A stretch of DNA of 64,000 nucleotides from Dermatophagoides farinae (taxonomy: Eukaryota > Arthropoda > Arachnida > Sarcoptiformes > Pyroglyphidae): contig NC_134685.1 in assembly GCF_024713945.1 (NCBI RefSeq), positions 1,302,001 to 1,366,000 on the forward strand. Reading direction: 5' to 3'. The first letter of the stretch is position 1, and every line of letters starts with the position of its first letter. Below, in pieces: positions 10,533 to 24,426 of the stretch. A program made the translations under genes and the position numbers. The notes under the pieces are model-generated. The model saw only the letters and a program-made list of their open reading frames with translations, ran no database searches and was not told where the DNA came from.

Positions 10533-13500
10533 TTTTTGTTGTTGTTGTTGTTGTGGTGCTGGTTGTTGTATGTTTGTGTCGATGGCTTTCGTTGATTAAT
10601 TTATTTTCAAAAAAAAAAAAAATGAAAAAATTCGTTGCTTATTCAACCACTAAAATTGCTGTCGTCGTCGTCGTTGTTGTTGTTGTTGTTGTTTATTTGT
10701 TGTTGTTGATGTTGATAAAGTTAATTTCAAAGAATAAAAATCAAAAACAATAAATCGTCGTCAAATGATGATTTCAAATAAAAAAAAATTTTTTTTTTCT
10801 TTGTCTATTGATATATCGACGAATTGACGCAATAACAATGGAAAAAAAATTTTTTTTTTTTTAGGAAAATTTTGTTTTTTTTTCAGTCACTGTTCAAGAG
10901 GAAGAAGGAGTACACAAATTGTAATTAAACCAAAAAAAAAAAATTTTGGTTTGATTTTTAATCAATCAAATTTCGATTCATTGATTGAATGAGGTTGAAT
11001 CATGATGATGATGATGATGATGATAACCAGAATCGGAAATCATTCATGTGTTATATATATTGAAGAATCATGACAGAACAAAAAAAAACCACATTGGACA
11101 CAAAATGTTTTTGAACTTTTGTTTTCTATTTACAAACAAAAAAAACAAATTCTATAGTTGAAAATGAAAAAAGCAAAGAGCTTTTTCCATCATGATGATG
11201 ATGATTTTTTCACATTGCTGAATTTTGTTACAAATCCAAATTGGCCAAAAAAAGAATGTAGATTCCATGTCCAACTTTTTTTTTCTTTTAATTCACATTT
11301 GACATATTCTACACAAAAAAAGGATTATAGCCATGATGATGATGATGACGATTATTATCCACTAGGTGGTGGCATTTCGTTGTTTGTTTATATGTCATGA
11401 GCATCATTATTATATTGTTATTATGGAATACACAAACACAACGAACCGAAGTAACATATCAAAGAAGTGAAAAAAAACCCACATATATAAATGTTTAATT
11501 ATACTTCGTTATTTGTTTTATTTCGTAGAAGTTTTTTTTTTCCTTTCACTATTTTTTTCTTCTTTTTTTTTGTTCATCATTATCATCACACAATAACACA
11601 ATAGAATTTAATTCACTTGATTTGATAAGATGTCGCTGATGCTGATCATGATGATGATGATGATGATGATGGAAATTGAAGATTGATAATATAATGTCTG
11701 GTATAAATGATCTTCAATTTGTTTTGTTTTTCTTCTTTCTTCTTTTTCGATTATTATTATTATTATTATTATTATTGTTGTTGTTGTTGTTGTTATTGTA
11801 GGATTCTAATTATATTGATGATGATGATGATGATTATTGAACAATTATTATCAACATCATCATTGATTATCGATTTTCATTTGTAATTTCAGATCGTTGA
11901 TTTTTTCTCTCTGGTTTGGTGACTCTTGTGTCTGTGTGTGTATTTATATATGCATGTAATGTATGAATGTATGTTTCATTTTTATTTCTTTCAAAAAAAA
12001 GATGATTTTAATGATGATTTTAGATTCTATTTTTAGAATACACACACACACATACACAAATTACATTTATACATACATTACACTTATAGACTTATAAGAA
12101 CCAAACAAAACAGACATATAAAAACAAAAAATACACAAATGGAAAAACAAAAATTTTTTTGTTGAAGAAACAATAAAATGAGAGAGAGAGAGAGAGAGAA
12201 TTTGAAAATTTCAATAAAAAAAAACCAAATCAAAATGATAATGATGATGATTGTGGAACACAGCACATGAATCGGTGAATTCTTTTTTTTCACTAGTTTG
12301 TTCTTGGATGGAACAATTTGAAATGTTCGAATTCGAACGTTTTTGTTGTTGTTGTTGTTTGTTTGTTGAATTGAGATTCGATTTTATCTTGATGATCGAT
12401 TTATGATTTTAATTTTTAGTTTTTCCGGTTGAATTTGATATTATTGCAATTATTAATCAGCAATGATGATGAAAATTTCTTTTCTTCTTTTTTTTCTGTG
12501 TGAAATATAATGAAATAAACCAAATAAAAAAAACAATCAACAACAAAAATGACCAAACAAGTGACGAAGAGAAGAAAAAACACAATGAACTACAAATTAC
12601 CAAACAACAAGAATTACATATTGAAGAATATATTCGATTTCCAATATCAAAAATAAAAAAAAAAAGACAAAAACAAAACAAGAATAACAACAACAACAAA
12701 CTTGGAATCTTTGTTGTTTTTTTTTTGATAATAACGATGATGATGATGATGATGGATAATTTTCTTAAAAATTAATAAACAATTTTTTTTTTACTTGTTT
12801 CACTTTCAAAACATACTGGGCACTGGTTGCGACGATAGCAAAAAAAAAAAAAAAACAACAAAAAAAATATAGTGAAAACAGAGAGGGAGCGAAAAGAACA
12901 CACACACATATACACAAGAAAAAAAATTGTTGCAGTCACAGGATGATGATGACGATGTCGATGTTGATGTTGATGGTTGTTTTTGTTTTGGGACACACAC
13001 ACATATACACACAGGGCCAGAAAAGAAACATACGGCAAAATTTTCTTCTTTCTTTTTTTGTTTTTACCATTCAAAAAAAGATATTCGGCACCAAAAAAAA
13101 TAATAATGAGAATGATAAAATGAAAATGGTGCGCATATATAAATCCCACCAACTATAAAAACACAACAACAAAAAAAAAAATTGAAGAATATAACCTGAA
13201 TCTTGATTCTAAACTAAACATATACACATGTACATACACAATAACAACAACAACTAACTAACCACCACCACCACGAAAATATTGTCGAATGTTTATATTG
13301 TGAGGGATTTTCAACCTTTTCCTTCACAATATTTCTCATCATCATCATCCTCTTTTACCACTTATAAAATATGTTCTTCCTCATCCTCTTTTACCACTTC
13401 CTTTTTTTCCATCATTATATATATCTTCCACTTCCATCACCATTGATCATCACATCACATCACACACATTCGATTCGAATGATTTTAAGGGAAATGTGTG

Positions 13501-15457
13501 TGTTTGGGAAATTTTTTTTTTATCATTTCACCATACACACAATAAACATAAACAACATCATCGATTTTTTTATGTTTTATAAATTTGGTTATGCGTCGTC
13601 GTCGTCATCGTCGTTCATGTCGGTTAGTAGTAGTCGGTTTTTTTTTAGTATCTTTTAAACTCATATATAACTATCTAAAAATTTATTTTTTCTTTTTTTC
13701 AGAAGCAAAGAAAATAGAGAGAGAGAGAGTGAATGAGATTCGATACAAAATAACCATAGAATGTATTATATATATCAATGAAATGGTGGAATCCATTTGA
13801 TGATAATAATGGCGCCAACAACAACAACAACGCTGCATCAAGAAGAAGAAGGAGGAGGGAGTAAGGGTGTGTGTACCCGCCAATAATAATATATTGGTGC
13901 CATGATATTATCAACGAATGAACGAACGAACGAACGAACGAAAAAAAAATGATGCCACTTCCAAAACTCGATGTGAATTGTATATATTTTGATGGGATTT
14001 TTTTTTATATATTTTTTATTTGCAATGTTTACTTTCTCTCACTCTCTCTTTCTCATTTTTTCGCACATGAAACACACATATATACATTATATTATAATAC
14101 TTGTTTTTTTTTTTGTATATCTTGAGGCATCAACCTAGTGATGTGATTTTTGTCGGCAATGAATGGCAATGATGATATACATGCACATATATATATATGT
14201 CTGGGAGCAATATTGAAATTAGTGGTCATAGCAGTGTGGTGATGATGATAGCTCATTTTTTTTCTGGTTCATAATTTGAATCAAGTCTTCAATATAGTGG
14301 CTGTATGTATCATATGATGATTGTTCCAATTGGAACATGTTCTCTTCTTTAAATGCGTGGGTGGTTTGATGTTTTCACAAAAATTTTTTTTTTTTTTTGC
14401 TTCTCAGGTCTATATGGTGTGTGTGTGTAATTATTACTTGTTGTTCGCAAAACAGAAAAAAATAGGTAAAGATTGTCTGCAACCGATCCATTTGAAAGAC
14501 GGGGGGATATAATAAAAGTAGCAGTAGCAGTGGTAGTAGTAGCAAAATAGCAAACATTAACTTATAAAGTGGATTTCCTTGATGATTTGGTCACGGATGC
14601 AATAAATGAATGAATGAATGGCGCTCGACACAAATAAAAAAAAAAAAATTATATATGGCTAGAACTAGAATGTTTGCTTGTTAGTCGCGCCTGATCCATT
14701 TGATCATCATCAATATTGATGTTTTCAAATGAAAAATTTTTCTTTTTTTTGATCAACAATGAATAAATATAGAAGATGTGGCCACCAAATTTGATTTCGG
14801 TTGATTTCAATCACAACAACAACGAAAAAAATAAAAAAAATTCGCAACAGTTGTAGAGGTTTTGTGGTATATACAAAAAAAAATGATGATGATGATGATC
14901 CGGCTTCAGGTGAAAAAAAATGCCGAAATATCAGTTGATCAAATTCAATTTTTTCTCTGTTTATCCAGAAAATTCATTAATCAATCAATGCGTTTTTGAA
15001 GAAAACGGGAGATAAATTTCAAAAAAAAAAAAAAAAAAAAATTTCATTCGAATGTTTCATTTGAAACCAAAATATTCGAATCGAACATGCGCAAAACATG
15101 AAAATTCTATTCCATTCCATTAATTCTGGATCGGGTCGAATTCTTTTTTTTCTTACGTTCATGACAAAATGAATGAATGAATGAACTTTTTTTATTTGTA
15201 GTGGCAATGGTTGTTGTTGTTGTTGTTGTTATTGGTTCAATCGAAGAAGAAGAAGAAGAAGAAAAAAAATGTTTGGCCCATACTCTGGTTCATGGACAAT
15301 TTTATTTTCAAATTAATAATAATAAAAAAAAAATTTTTGTGTGGGATGTATTAATCGTCCCAAAAATAATAACCGAATTTATTATTGGTTTGTTTTGTTT
15401 CGATTTGATGTGTGTGTGTGTGTGTGCGTGTATGGCAACAATTTTCATCCGATAACC
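10533..15457. other. 5 kb gene-poor stretch between CRTC and the GABA-B receptor
   Basis: This region is upstream of both divergent genes, so both promoters and any 5' UTR exons should lie here. I see no protein family in any frame. It is AT-rich with GAT/ATC runs (about 11000-11022, 11645-11675, 11817-11835), an ATT/GTT tract (11753-11800), a GA run (12180-12200), CA runs and many poly-A/poly-T runs of 8-18. No core promoter element can be singled out in this composition. Confidence 0.55.
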
Positions 15458-18400
15458 ATGGATTCAATGACAATAACAAATTTTCCATCATTGAATCAAA
15501 ATCGTTGGTGTAGATTATTTTTAATCATAATTCTTATCGTTATAATAATTATAATTGAATTCTGTCATTCATTCAATGGTGATCATGTGATACATTTTGA
15601 TAATAATGATCCAAATCATCGATCATCATTTATTGATCGTTATAAAAATCATCATAATAATCATGATTATTCTATAACAAAATCATCACCACTGTCATCA
15701 CTATCATCATCATCACAATATTCATTTGCAAAACGTAAACCATTGGATAAAAGTAAATTGAAATATATTGAAATTGGTGGCCTATTTCCAATGAATGGTA
15801 CAACCGGTTGGCTTGGTGGACAAGGTTGCCTACCAGCAGCAATGATGGCATTAGAAGATGTTAATAATAATGAAAATTTATTATCCGGTTATTATTTGAA
15901 CATAACATGGAATAATAGCCAGGTAAAATGAATTTTTGATTGATTAATTGATTAATTGATTGATTGATTGATTGATCGACTGACTTTATTTATTTATTTA
16001 TTTGTTTACCATTCATATAGTGTGATCCTGGTCTTAGTTCAGCTGTACTGTATGATCTGATCTATACGCCGCCAAATAAAACATTAATACTTGGTGGTTG
16101 TTCAATTGTTTGTTCAACTATAGCCGAAACGGCTAAAATGTATAATTTAATTGTTATTGGTTATGGTTCCAGTTCACCGGCATTATCCGATCGTAAACGT
16201 TTTCCAACATTTTTTCGTACACACCCATCTGCTACCATACACAATCCGACAAGAGTGAAATTGTTTAAAAAATTTAAATGGACAAGAATTGCCATCATTA
16301 TTGAAGCTGAAGAAGTATTTGTTACGGTAAGTTTGTTGTTGGAATTTTTTTTTGTTTTTTGTGCCAATAATTTTGACTCTCAAAATTTTAGACTGGAAAA
16401 GATTTAGAAATAAAATGTAAAGAAGCTGATATTGAAATCGTAACACGTGTATCATTTTTGGATGATCCAACTGAAGCGGTTAAAAGTTTAGCCAGACAAG
16501 ATGCTCGTATTATCGTCGCGATGGCATATGGTGGTGCAGCTAGAAAAATGATGTGTGAAGCATATAAAAATGGCCTTTATGGTAAACAACATGTTTGGTT
16601 TCTAATCGGTTGGTATGAAGATAATTGGTTTCATCCATCCACCGGTATCAATTGTACGATGGATGAAATGATGGCCGTGGTTGAAAAACATTTTACAACC
16701 GAAGCATTGATGCTTAATCAAGGACCAGAAATAACAATCGCTGGTTAGTGTTTAATTATCAATGTGAAATTAATTTCTAAAAAATTTTTTTTTTTTATTT
16801 ATTATCATCATTTATAGGTATGACGGCCAAAGATTGGTTACATGAATATCAAAAACAATTACCTAAATATAAAGAATGGTTTCCACATGGTGAAAAACCA
16901 CAGGAAGGTTTCCAAGAAGCACCATTAGCATATGATGCAATATGGGCTGTTGCATTTGCATTGAATCGTTCGATAGCACGATTAGATGAATTGGGAATGT
17001 CATTGGATGATTTTGATTATGAAAAAAAAGAAATAACGGATATAATTAAATCTGAATTACAACGGGTACAATTTTTAGGCGTTTCAGGTGAATTTTTTTT
17101 TTATTTTTTTAATCATCAAAATTTTCCATTTCATTAATCCAATGATTTCTTTTGAATTTGTTTTTTTCTGTTTATTTTTTCCCATTATTGCACGTCATTC
17201 GATCATTGATCTCTATATATACAATGGAATTTGTAAAAAAAAAACGAAAAAAACAAAAATTCAGGCGATGTTGCATTCAACGATATCGGTGATCGTATAT
17301 CATGGACATTAATTGAACAAATGATCAATGGAACATATCAAACATTAGGATTTTATGATACAGCAACCGATAATCTTACTTGGTATGATAGGGAACAATG
17401 GTATATATCTGGTCGTGTACCAAAAGATCGTACAGAAATTGTACCAACATTAATGACTGTTAATCGTACATTATTCGTATCAATAAGTGCTGTAGCGATT
17501 ATTGGCATATTATTTGCTATTTCATTACTTTGTTTTAATTATAAATTTCGTAATAATAGGTTTGTGTGTATTGATTATATATTTGAATATTTACTTATTG
17601 GAATTTTTTTTTGTTTCATTTTCATTTCATTTAGATTCATTCAAATGTCAAGTTCATCATCAAATAATATAATGTTAGTTGGTTGTATATTCTGTCTAAT
17701 ATCCGTACAGCTATTCGGTTTAGATGGTCAAGATATTGGTATTGATTATTTTCAAGTTGTTTGTAATGTAAGTGGCTATAAACTGATTGCTGGCTGTAAA
17801 TTATATTTATTGATTTTTCATATATATATTTTTTTTGACGACAGTCAAGGGCATTCTTTTTGTCCATAGGATTTTCATTATTTTTTGGTGCAATGTTTGC
17901 CAAAATTTGGACATGTCATGTGTTACATACACAGAATAAACGAAAAATTAACAATAATCAAAGCTATCTAATCATTACAGTATTCTGTACACTGGATATA
18001 ATCATTTTGGTCATCTGGTATCTATATGATCCAATGTCAAGACGTATGGAATATTTTCCATTAGAAGATCCACCATCAACAATTGATGATGATGTTAAGG
18101 TTTGAATTTCAATTGATTGATTGAATGATAATATTGCGGATTAATTTTTGAATTTTTTTTGTTGTTGTTGTTGATTTAGTTTCAACCATTATTGGAACAT
18201 TGTGAAGCAAGTCTAATATGGTATGGTCTATTATATGGCTACAAAGGTTTGGTACTATTTTTCGGTCTATTTCTATCATATGAGACAAGAAGTGCTAAAT
18301 TGAAACAAATTAATGATTCACGTCTTGTTGCAATGAGTATTTATAATGTTGTGGTATGTGATTTATATTTGTTTATTTTGTATTTTTAAAATTTTACCAA

Positions 18401-19003
18401 TTTTTGGCTTGATTTCAATATTCCAAATAGATATTATGTTTAATAACCGGACCAGTATCATTGGTCATCGATAATCAAGTCAATTCACATTTTGCATTCA
18501 TTGGTCTGACAATTATATTCTGTTGTATATTATCGATGGCATTGATATTTGTACCGAAAATTGTTGCCATTGTTCAACATCGACAAAATTTAGGTACCGG
18601 TATGAATAATACATTCAATGAAACAATGTCAACAAAAGAAGAAGAAGATAGATTTTTACGTTTGAATACTGAAAATGATGAATTGAAAATGAAAATATCG
18701 GAAAAAGAAAGACAAATTGAAGAGGTAAAAAAACGAATCGAACAATTAAGCAAAGAACAAATGGAACGAAAACGTTTGGAAGAAAAAGATAAAACACAAA
18801 TAAAAACTATATTGAAAAAAGCAGTTAGAATACAGGAACCAGAAATAGAAAATCATAATCAAATGATGGCCAATACAACAATGACAACAGCAACAAACGA
18901 TATAATCAATATGGATATTACAAGTGATTCTGGTTTTCAAACATCAACAGCAAAAACATTGTCTAAATTATCGGAAAATGATTTCAGTGAATCATATCTA
19001 TAA
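15458..19003 (+). CDS. GABBR1: metabotropic GABA-B receptor subunit 1 homologue, 9 exons
   Basis: A class C G-protein-coupled receptor for GABA at the plasma membrane; subunit 1 binds GABA and works as a heterodimer with subunit 2. Exons are 15458-15922, 16021-16326, 16392-16743, 16818-17087, 17265-17559, 17635-17767, 17845-18099, 18180-18353 and 18431-19003, exactly 941 codons (940 aa). An N-terminal hydrophobic segment (about 18-36) acts as signal sequence. The Venus-flytrap domain follows, with [55 protein letters not shown] and [10 protein letters not shown]. Seven membrane helices start near residue 530 and include [19 protein letters not shown] and [18 protein letters not shown] coiled coil at about 820-870 ([17 protein letters not shown] onward) is the expected partner-binding site. 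I saw no RSRR-type ER-retention motif in the tail. The start is the first ATG in frame; the fourth residue is an alternative. Confidence 0.94.
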
Positions 19004-19854
19004 TCAATCAATTATTGGATGTTTGTTATTTTAATTTGTTAATATTAGACGTGTGTGTGTGTGTGATGATGATGATTTTCGTTAATTCTAACGTTGTATT
19101 ATTTTATTATTTATTATCATTTTCATGAAAAAAAAGAAAAAATTTACGCGCACATTTTTTTTCGAATATATAAACATGATGATGATGATGTCCAATTTAA
19201 CGTGAACGAACCTATGCTGTCTATATAGACATATGTATAGAAAATTTTATGATGATCAAAAAAATGCATGCATGTATATCGGTGTTTTTCATCATCACCA
19301 ACATCAACAACATCATCATCATCATGACCAAATCGATTCGCATGTGATACTCTGATGCATTCTAAATCTCAATAAGAAACGAAAATATATTTTTACTGTG
19401 TAACATAATAATAATAATTGTTGATTGATGATCATCGACACAGAAAAAAAATCAATAATGTTTTGAACAATAAGAACAACAGAAAAATTTCTTTTTTTTT
19501 ATTTCGATTTTCTTTTCCAATAATAATAATAATCTGAATCTTTTATTGTAAAAAATAATCGACAAAAATCAAAAGTAAAATAGACAAAAACAAACACAGT
19601 GAAATTTTTTTTTTGTTCATCAAGATAATTTCATTTTTATTTTTTTGGGTCGGTTTGATCATCATCATTTCGAATGTTGTCAATGTAGATTTTTTTTCTT
19701 TTGATCGATATACCCATACCAACATACAACACACACACACACACACGCACTCATCCATTGTGTTACGTTTGCACCGTTTTTTTTTAAATGCGTTTTGATG
19801 AAAATTTAAATCTCATATATACAAAGCGGAAAAGAAAAATATTCTTTTGGATTT
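19004..19854 (+). other. GABA-B receptor 3' UTR and spacer to the carrier gene
   Basis: AT-rich sequence with GT runs (19050-19064), GAT runs (19178-19190), an ATC run (19312-19324) and CA runs (19731-19746). No coding exon is supported. It should hold the receptor 3' UTR and the promoter of the next gene, which is on the same strand. Confidence 0.5.
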
Positions 19855-21325
19855 ATGTCCTATGATACATTTGTTCATCTGATCGCCGGAGGGTAATCAT
19901 ATTTGTTTGTTTGTTTTTTTTTTGGATTTTTTTTAATTTTAAAATTATTTTTGTTCCAAAAAAGACTTGGCGGTACATTTGGTGCCATTGCAACCTGTCC
20001 ATTAGAGGTGGTTAAAACTCGTCTACAATCATCTGTTGCTAATTTTGATAATGAACCTAATCTTGTTAAAAATACATCATCAACGACATCGGCATCCACA
20101 TCCACATCATCATCATCATCATTTGCAATTGGAAAGAATCGTATGACCATATGGAATTGTATCAAACATATAATCAATACCGAAGGTCCAAGTGCCATAT
20201 TCAAAGGTCTTGGGCCAAATATTGTAGGTGTAGCACCTTCTAGGTAATGTTTTTGTTTTAAATTACTGGATTTGATTTCATTAATCAATATTTTTTTCTA
20301 TATATAGAGCAATTTATTTTTGTACTTATTCACAAGTAAAATCCTGGTGTAATCATCGAATAACACCGGATACGCCTTATGTTCATATGATATCGGCTGC
20401 CAGTGGTGGATTTGTATCCTGTACATTGACTAATCCAATTTGGTTCATTAAAACACGAATGCAATTAGATAAAAGGTGAATATCATCATATTGTCATCAA
20501 TATTTGTAATTTTGTTTTTTTTTTGTTTTGTTTAAAAAAAATAGTCTTCAAGGAATGACTGCATGGAGTTGCATTAAAAATGTTTACAATCACAATGGTA
20601 TAGCTGGTTTTTATAAAGGAATAACTGCCAGTTATTTTGGAATTAGTGAAACTATTATACATTTTGTGATTTATGAATTTATTAAATCAAAATGGTTTCA
20701 TGTAAATCAGAATTCATCAACAATTATGACCTCATCATCGCCATCATCATCAATGAATTTTTCCAAAAATGATTTAACATTAACTAATAATAATAATAAT
20801 AATAATAATAATGCCGCTGTTTATCAATCATCGAACGAACAAATAAATGGATCACAATTGGCAACTTTTTTTCGTTGTATGGCTGCAGCAGCCATTTCAA
20901 AATCATTTGCATCAATTATTGCCTATCCACATGGTAATCAATGTTGAATTTAGTGGCAAAAAAAGGCAAACCCTTCCTTTAAAATCCTTTTTTTTTTTTG
21001 TTTTCTCATTTGTATCAAATATTCAGAAGTGGCAAGAACTCGTCTACGGGAAGAAGGTGATCGATATAAAAAATTTTTCCAAACAATCATTTTGGTATAT
21101 AGAGAAGAAGGAATTCGTAAAGGAATTTATCGTGGCCTTGCAACACAATTGCTTCGTAATTAATTGTTGATTTGTTTTTTGTTTATTAATAATCAATAAT
21201 TTTTTTTTCTGTATTCAGGACAAATACCAAATACGGCTGTAATGATGGGTACATATGAATTGGCCGTATATTTTATGAAAAATCCACCATTATCATTACG
21301 GAATGATTCATCTAGTCTAGTATAA
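19855..21325 (+). CDS. SLC25A36: mitochondrial carrier, pyrimidine-nucleotide type (SLC25A33/36, Rim2-like)
   Basis: An inner-membrane mitochondrial carrier; the SLC25A33/36 group imports pyrimidine nucleotides needed for mitochondrial DNA and RNA synthesis. Exons are 19855-19892, 19965-20243, 20308-20475, 20545-20933, 21027-21155 and 21219-21325, exactly 370 codons (369 aa). The three carrier repeats each show their signature: [21 protein letters not shown] and [11 protein letters not shown]. The tryptophan in the second (NPIW) and the stretch [18 protein letters not shown] are typical of this subgroup, as are [13 protein letters not shown] and [14 protein letters not shown]. Ser/Thr- and Asn-rich inserts sit in the matrix loops of repeats 1 and 2. 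The very short first exon gives [13 protein letters not shown], the start of helix 1. SLC25A33 and SLC25A36 cannot be separated here, so the symbol is approximate. Confidence 0.92.
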
Positions 21326-21356
21326 ATTGATTATCGATTGATTGATCACTATACAT

Positions 21357-21362
21357 AATAAA
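21357..21362 (+). promoter_or_regulatory. AATAAA polyadenylation signal of the carrier gene
   Basis: AATAAA lies 31 bases after the carrier stop codon, the right place and strand. The receptor gene on the opposite strand ends at 21594, so the two genes converge with about 270 bases between stop codons. Confidence 0.6.
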
Positions 21363-21593
21363 ATACAAATCAATGGAAGAAGAAAAAAAAGAAGAACATA
21401 ATGGATAAGTAAAATTCACTATATGTTTTTTTTTCATGTGACTATTTAGTTTTGTTAAATTATTATTATTTTTCCCGTCGTCGTTTAATTTGTTATACTA
21501 CCTTTTTTTTCTTTTGTATTCTTTCGTACATTTACATTAATATTAAATTTTTTTTTCTCCGAATAAAATTCGATAAATGATAAATGATGATAT

Positions 21594-24041
21594 TTATTTG
21601 TTTCTTTTAAATAATTTTCTATATACACCATGTGATAAAAATAATACAATTCCTTGTGATGTATTTGCAATGATGAATACATATGATATGATACGAGTGA
21701 GTATTAGATTCTTTACATCCTGTGATATAATGATCAATATTAATGCAATGATCCAGGTAAAACCTAATGGTACACCTAATTTTACATATAATGATGTTTG
21801 ATTTTTAAAAAATTGTTTTGTATTTGTTCTTGATGTTGATGATGGTGATGGTGATGATATTAAAGATGTTGTCGATGATAGCGATTGTTGTCGTTTTTGT
21901 TGTTGTTGTTTTTCGTAATCATAAAAATCACTGCTTATCACTGATATGGTCATTCTATTTGAATTTGATGTTGATGATGATGATGATGATTTTGTTGCAT
22001 GTGTGGGCGATGATGATGATGATGATGATGAAATACGTGTAATTCGTCGTAAACTTGAAATACTTTTTAAATCATGACGAATATTACAAACAATACGAAC
22101 ATATAATAATAGATTATAAATAATGGCCACCGTTGCTGGTATAATGAAATAATAAATGGTTGCACGTGTACGACGCATCCAACAAACTTCGGTCAATTCT
22201 AAACGGCCATAATCACCTTTTATTGGTTCCAAATTAAAAATATCGCCAACATTGGCCACAATAATGATGGAAAATGTTGAAATATATCCAACCAGACCGT
22301 ATCGTAAACGTATTTTGTTCTGGCTACGATTCGATAATGTACGTGTGACAAGTTTGGTCGTTATAAATACACGATACATTTCGTATGCAATTACACTAAT
22401 GATCCATTGAAAAAGATGAAAAGAAAACACACAATTTAAATTCATTCATTCATTCATTCATTCATAATTTGATTTAAAACATTACCTTGACCATGAAATT
22501 GTTGACAAGATAAAAAAATGAAACAAAACGGCTACAATACGACAATTTTGAATGAATTGATTCGATAAAAATAATAGCTGCATCATTTCAAGACTTATGG
22601 CCAGATTTATTGAATTAAATCCATTAATCGATCGACGTATTTGATCGAATCGTATGAATGTAATCAACAATAATGTTAACATTATGATCGATATAAACAT
22701 TAATGTTGTCGATAATATTGATTCGATCATTGTGTCTAAATTTTTTGCATAAATATCATAATAATCATATGATTTGGTTGAATTTTTTATACAAACATAA
22801 ATACTATTATTATCCGATAATTCATAATGTTCATAATGAATATTATGTGAATATAAATCAATACCATTGATGAATTCATATTCATCACGTGACAATAGTA
22901 TACGTGGACAATCATAATCGATTAATGTTTGTTCACAAACAACAGCATTTGTTGAAAATTTAGCCATTGATTCAATGGTATCATCATCATTATCATCATC
23001 ATCCATATGATGATTCATTGCATTCATATCGTTTACATCGCCAACATATAATATACTACCAGTATATTGACCAGTTTGATATAAACGTCCAGTTCCATTT
23101 ACATAAAGATATGTTTGATCATCACGTGTTATGAATGCAAATTCTGAATTCCAATACCATAATGGCATATCAGTTATATTGAGACAAAAATTTTTCAATT
23201 CCGAAACAATCGAATGTATAGCAACGGCTGTCATCCATATATTTTGCAATTCATATTGTTCTGATTGATTGAATATAATTCTATGACTTAGATTATTGAA
23301 AATGATGATATTTTTTCGATTGTCCAATATCAAAAAATTAATCGATAAACTATTTTCATGCAAATATTCGATAGAAATGTTGACTAAATGATTCATATTC
23401 ATACCCCATTTGGCAGCGAATTTATTTCTGAATTCATTGATAATGTTATCACCATTGTGGACGATCCAATTTTTGTCGATTCTTTTGATTGTACTAAAAT
23501 CCAATGTAATATTGATGAATTTACTTAATGAATCCAAGAATTCAATAACCGGTTTCGGATCATCTTTATTATAGACACAATTATCATCTTGAAATTTATG
23601 GTTTCCATCACGACAATATAAACGTCGACATTGATTATTGAATGGATCCCAAATTTCATTCGTTTTACATCTATCATTATGTATCCATGATGAATATAAT
23701 TTAGTTTTATGGCCATGAACACCATAATTGACCAACACGGCAAATGATGATGGAAATTTAACATGAAAATCTAATGATAAAGGTGCTTCATTCGATAATG
23801 TATCGATAATGTTTTGGTTAAACAATTCAGATATATTCGTCATCACATGATGATGATCATCATCATCATCATCAATAATAATAATATCATTATGATTATG
23901 GTGGGCTGAAATCATTTTCGATAACAATATCAATGAAATCATCATGATTATAATCAACAAAACAGATGTTGTACATAGATGTTTTCTTTTCATTCGAATG
24001 ATTGTGGATGAATTATGATTATGTCGTTTTTGAATATTCAT
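21594..24041 (-). CDS. family-B-like (adhesion/methuselah-type) G-protein-coupled receptor, 2 exons
   Basis: Exons are 24041-22486 and 22395-21594, giving 785 aa; the join restores transmembrane helix 3 (HFFILSTISW then SVIAYEMYRVF). The N-terminus has a signal-like hydrophobic segment (about 30-48) and a long extracellular region of about 430 residues with several Asn-X-Ser/Thr sites and a cysteine cluster (CKTNEIWDPFNNQCRRLYC) like those of arthropod methuselah/adhesion-type receptors. Seven helices follow from about residue 445. Family-B marks are a Cys before helix 3 and a CW pair in the second extracellular loop (LTEVCWMRR). The third intracellular loop is unusually long and Ser-rich (about 95 residues) and the C-terminal tail is very short. 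The ligand is unknown. I see no clear GPS cleavage site. The longer frame to 24092 opens with TTG, so the first true ATG was used. Confidence 0.82.
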
Positions 24042-24426
24042 ATTTTTTTTATGTATAGCAAAAAAATTTTTTCTTTTGTTTTCAGTAATCAATCACAACA
24101 ACAACAACATCATCAACAACAACAACAACAAAAATAATCGACCATCATATTATTTTAACATTTAAATCTCATTTGTATTAAATCATCCAAATGGATTATG
24201 ATGATGATAAAACCTTAATCAAAAGTTGAAGAGATTAAATGTCACGGGTTTTTAGAAAAAAAAATTGATAATTATCATCATCATTATAAATGGCTATAAG
24301 TGAATGTGATTTTTTTTTTGTTTTTTAATTACACGTAAGTAATCTATGGATATGGTGATCTGATGATTCCCTCTTTATTATTGCTGCTGTGTGTATATCA
24401 AAATTCTGGAAATGATTAAATAATAA
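24042..24426. other. upstream region of the receptor gene
   Basis: AT-rich, with a CAA run (24095-24132) and GAT runs. It lies directly upstream of the receptor on the minus strand and should include its promoter. Nothing else is recognisable. Confidence 0.45.

Noticed and set aside
12772-13152. 126-codon minus-strand frame between CRTC and the GABA-B receptor
   Set aside because: It is mostly F, K, H and C from translated T, A and CA/GT runs; there is no domain, and it overlaps other equally poor frames.
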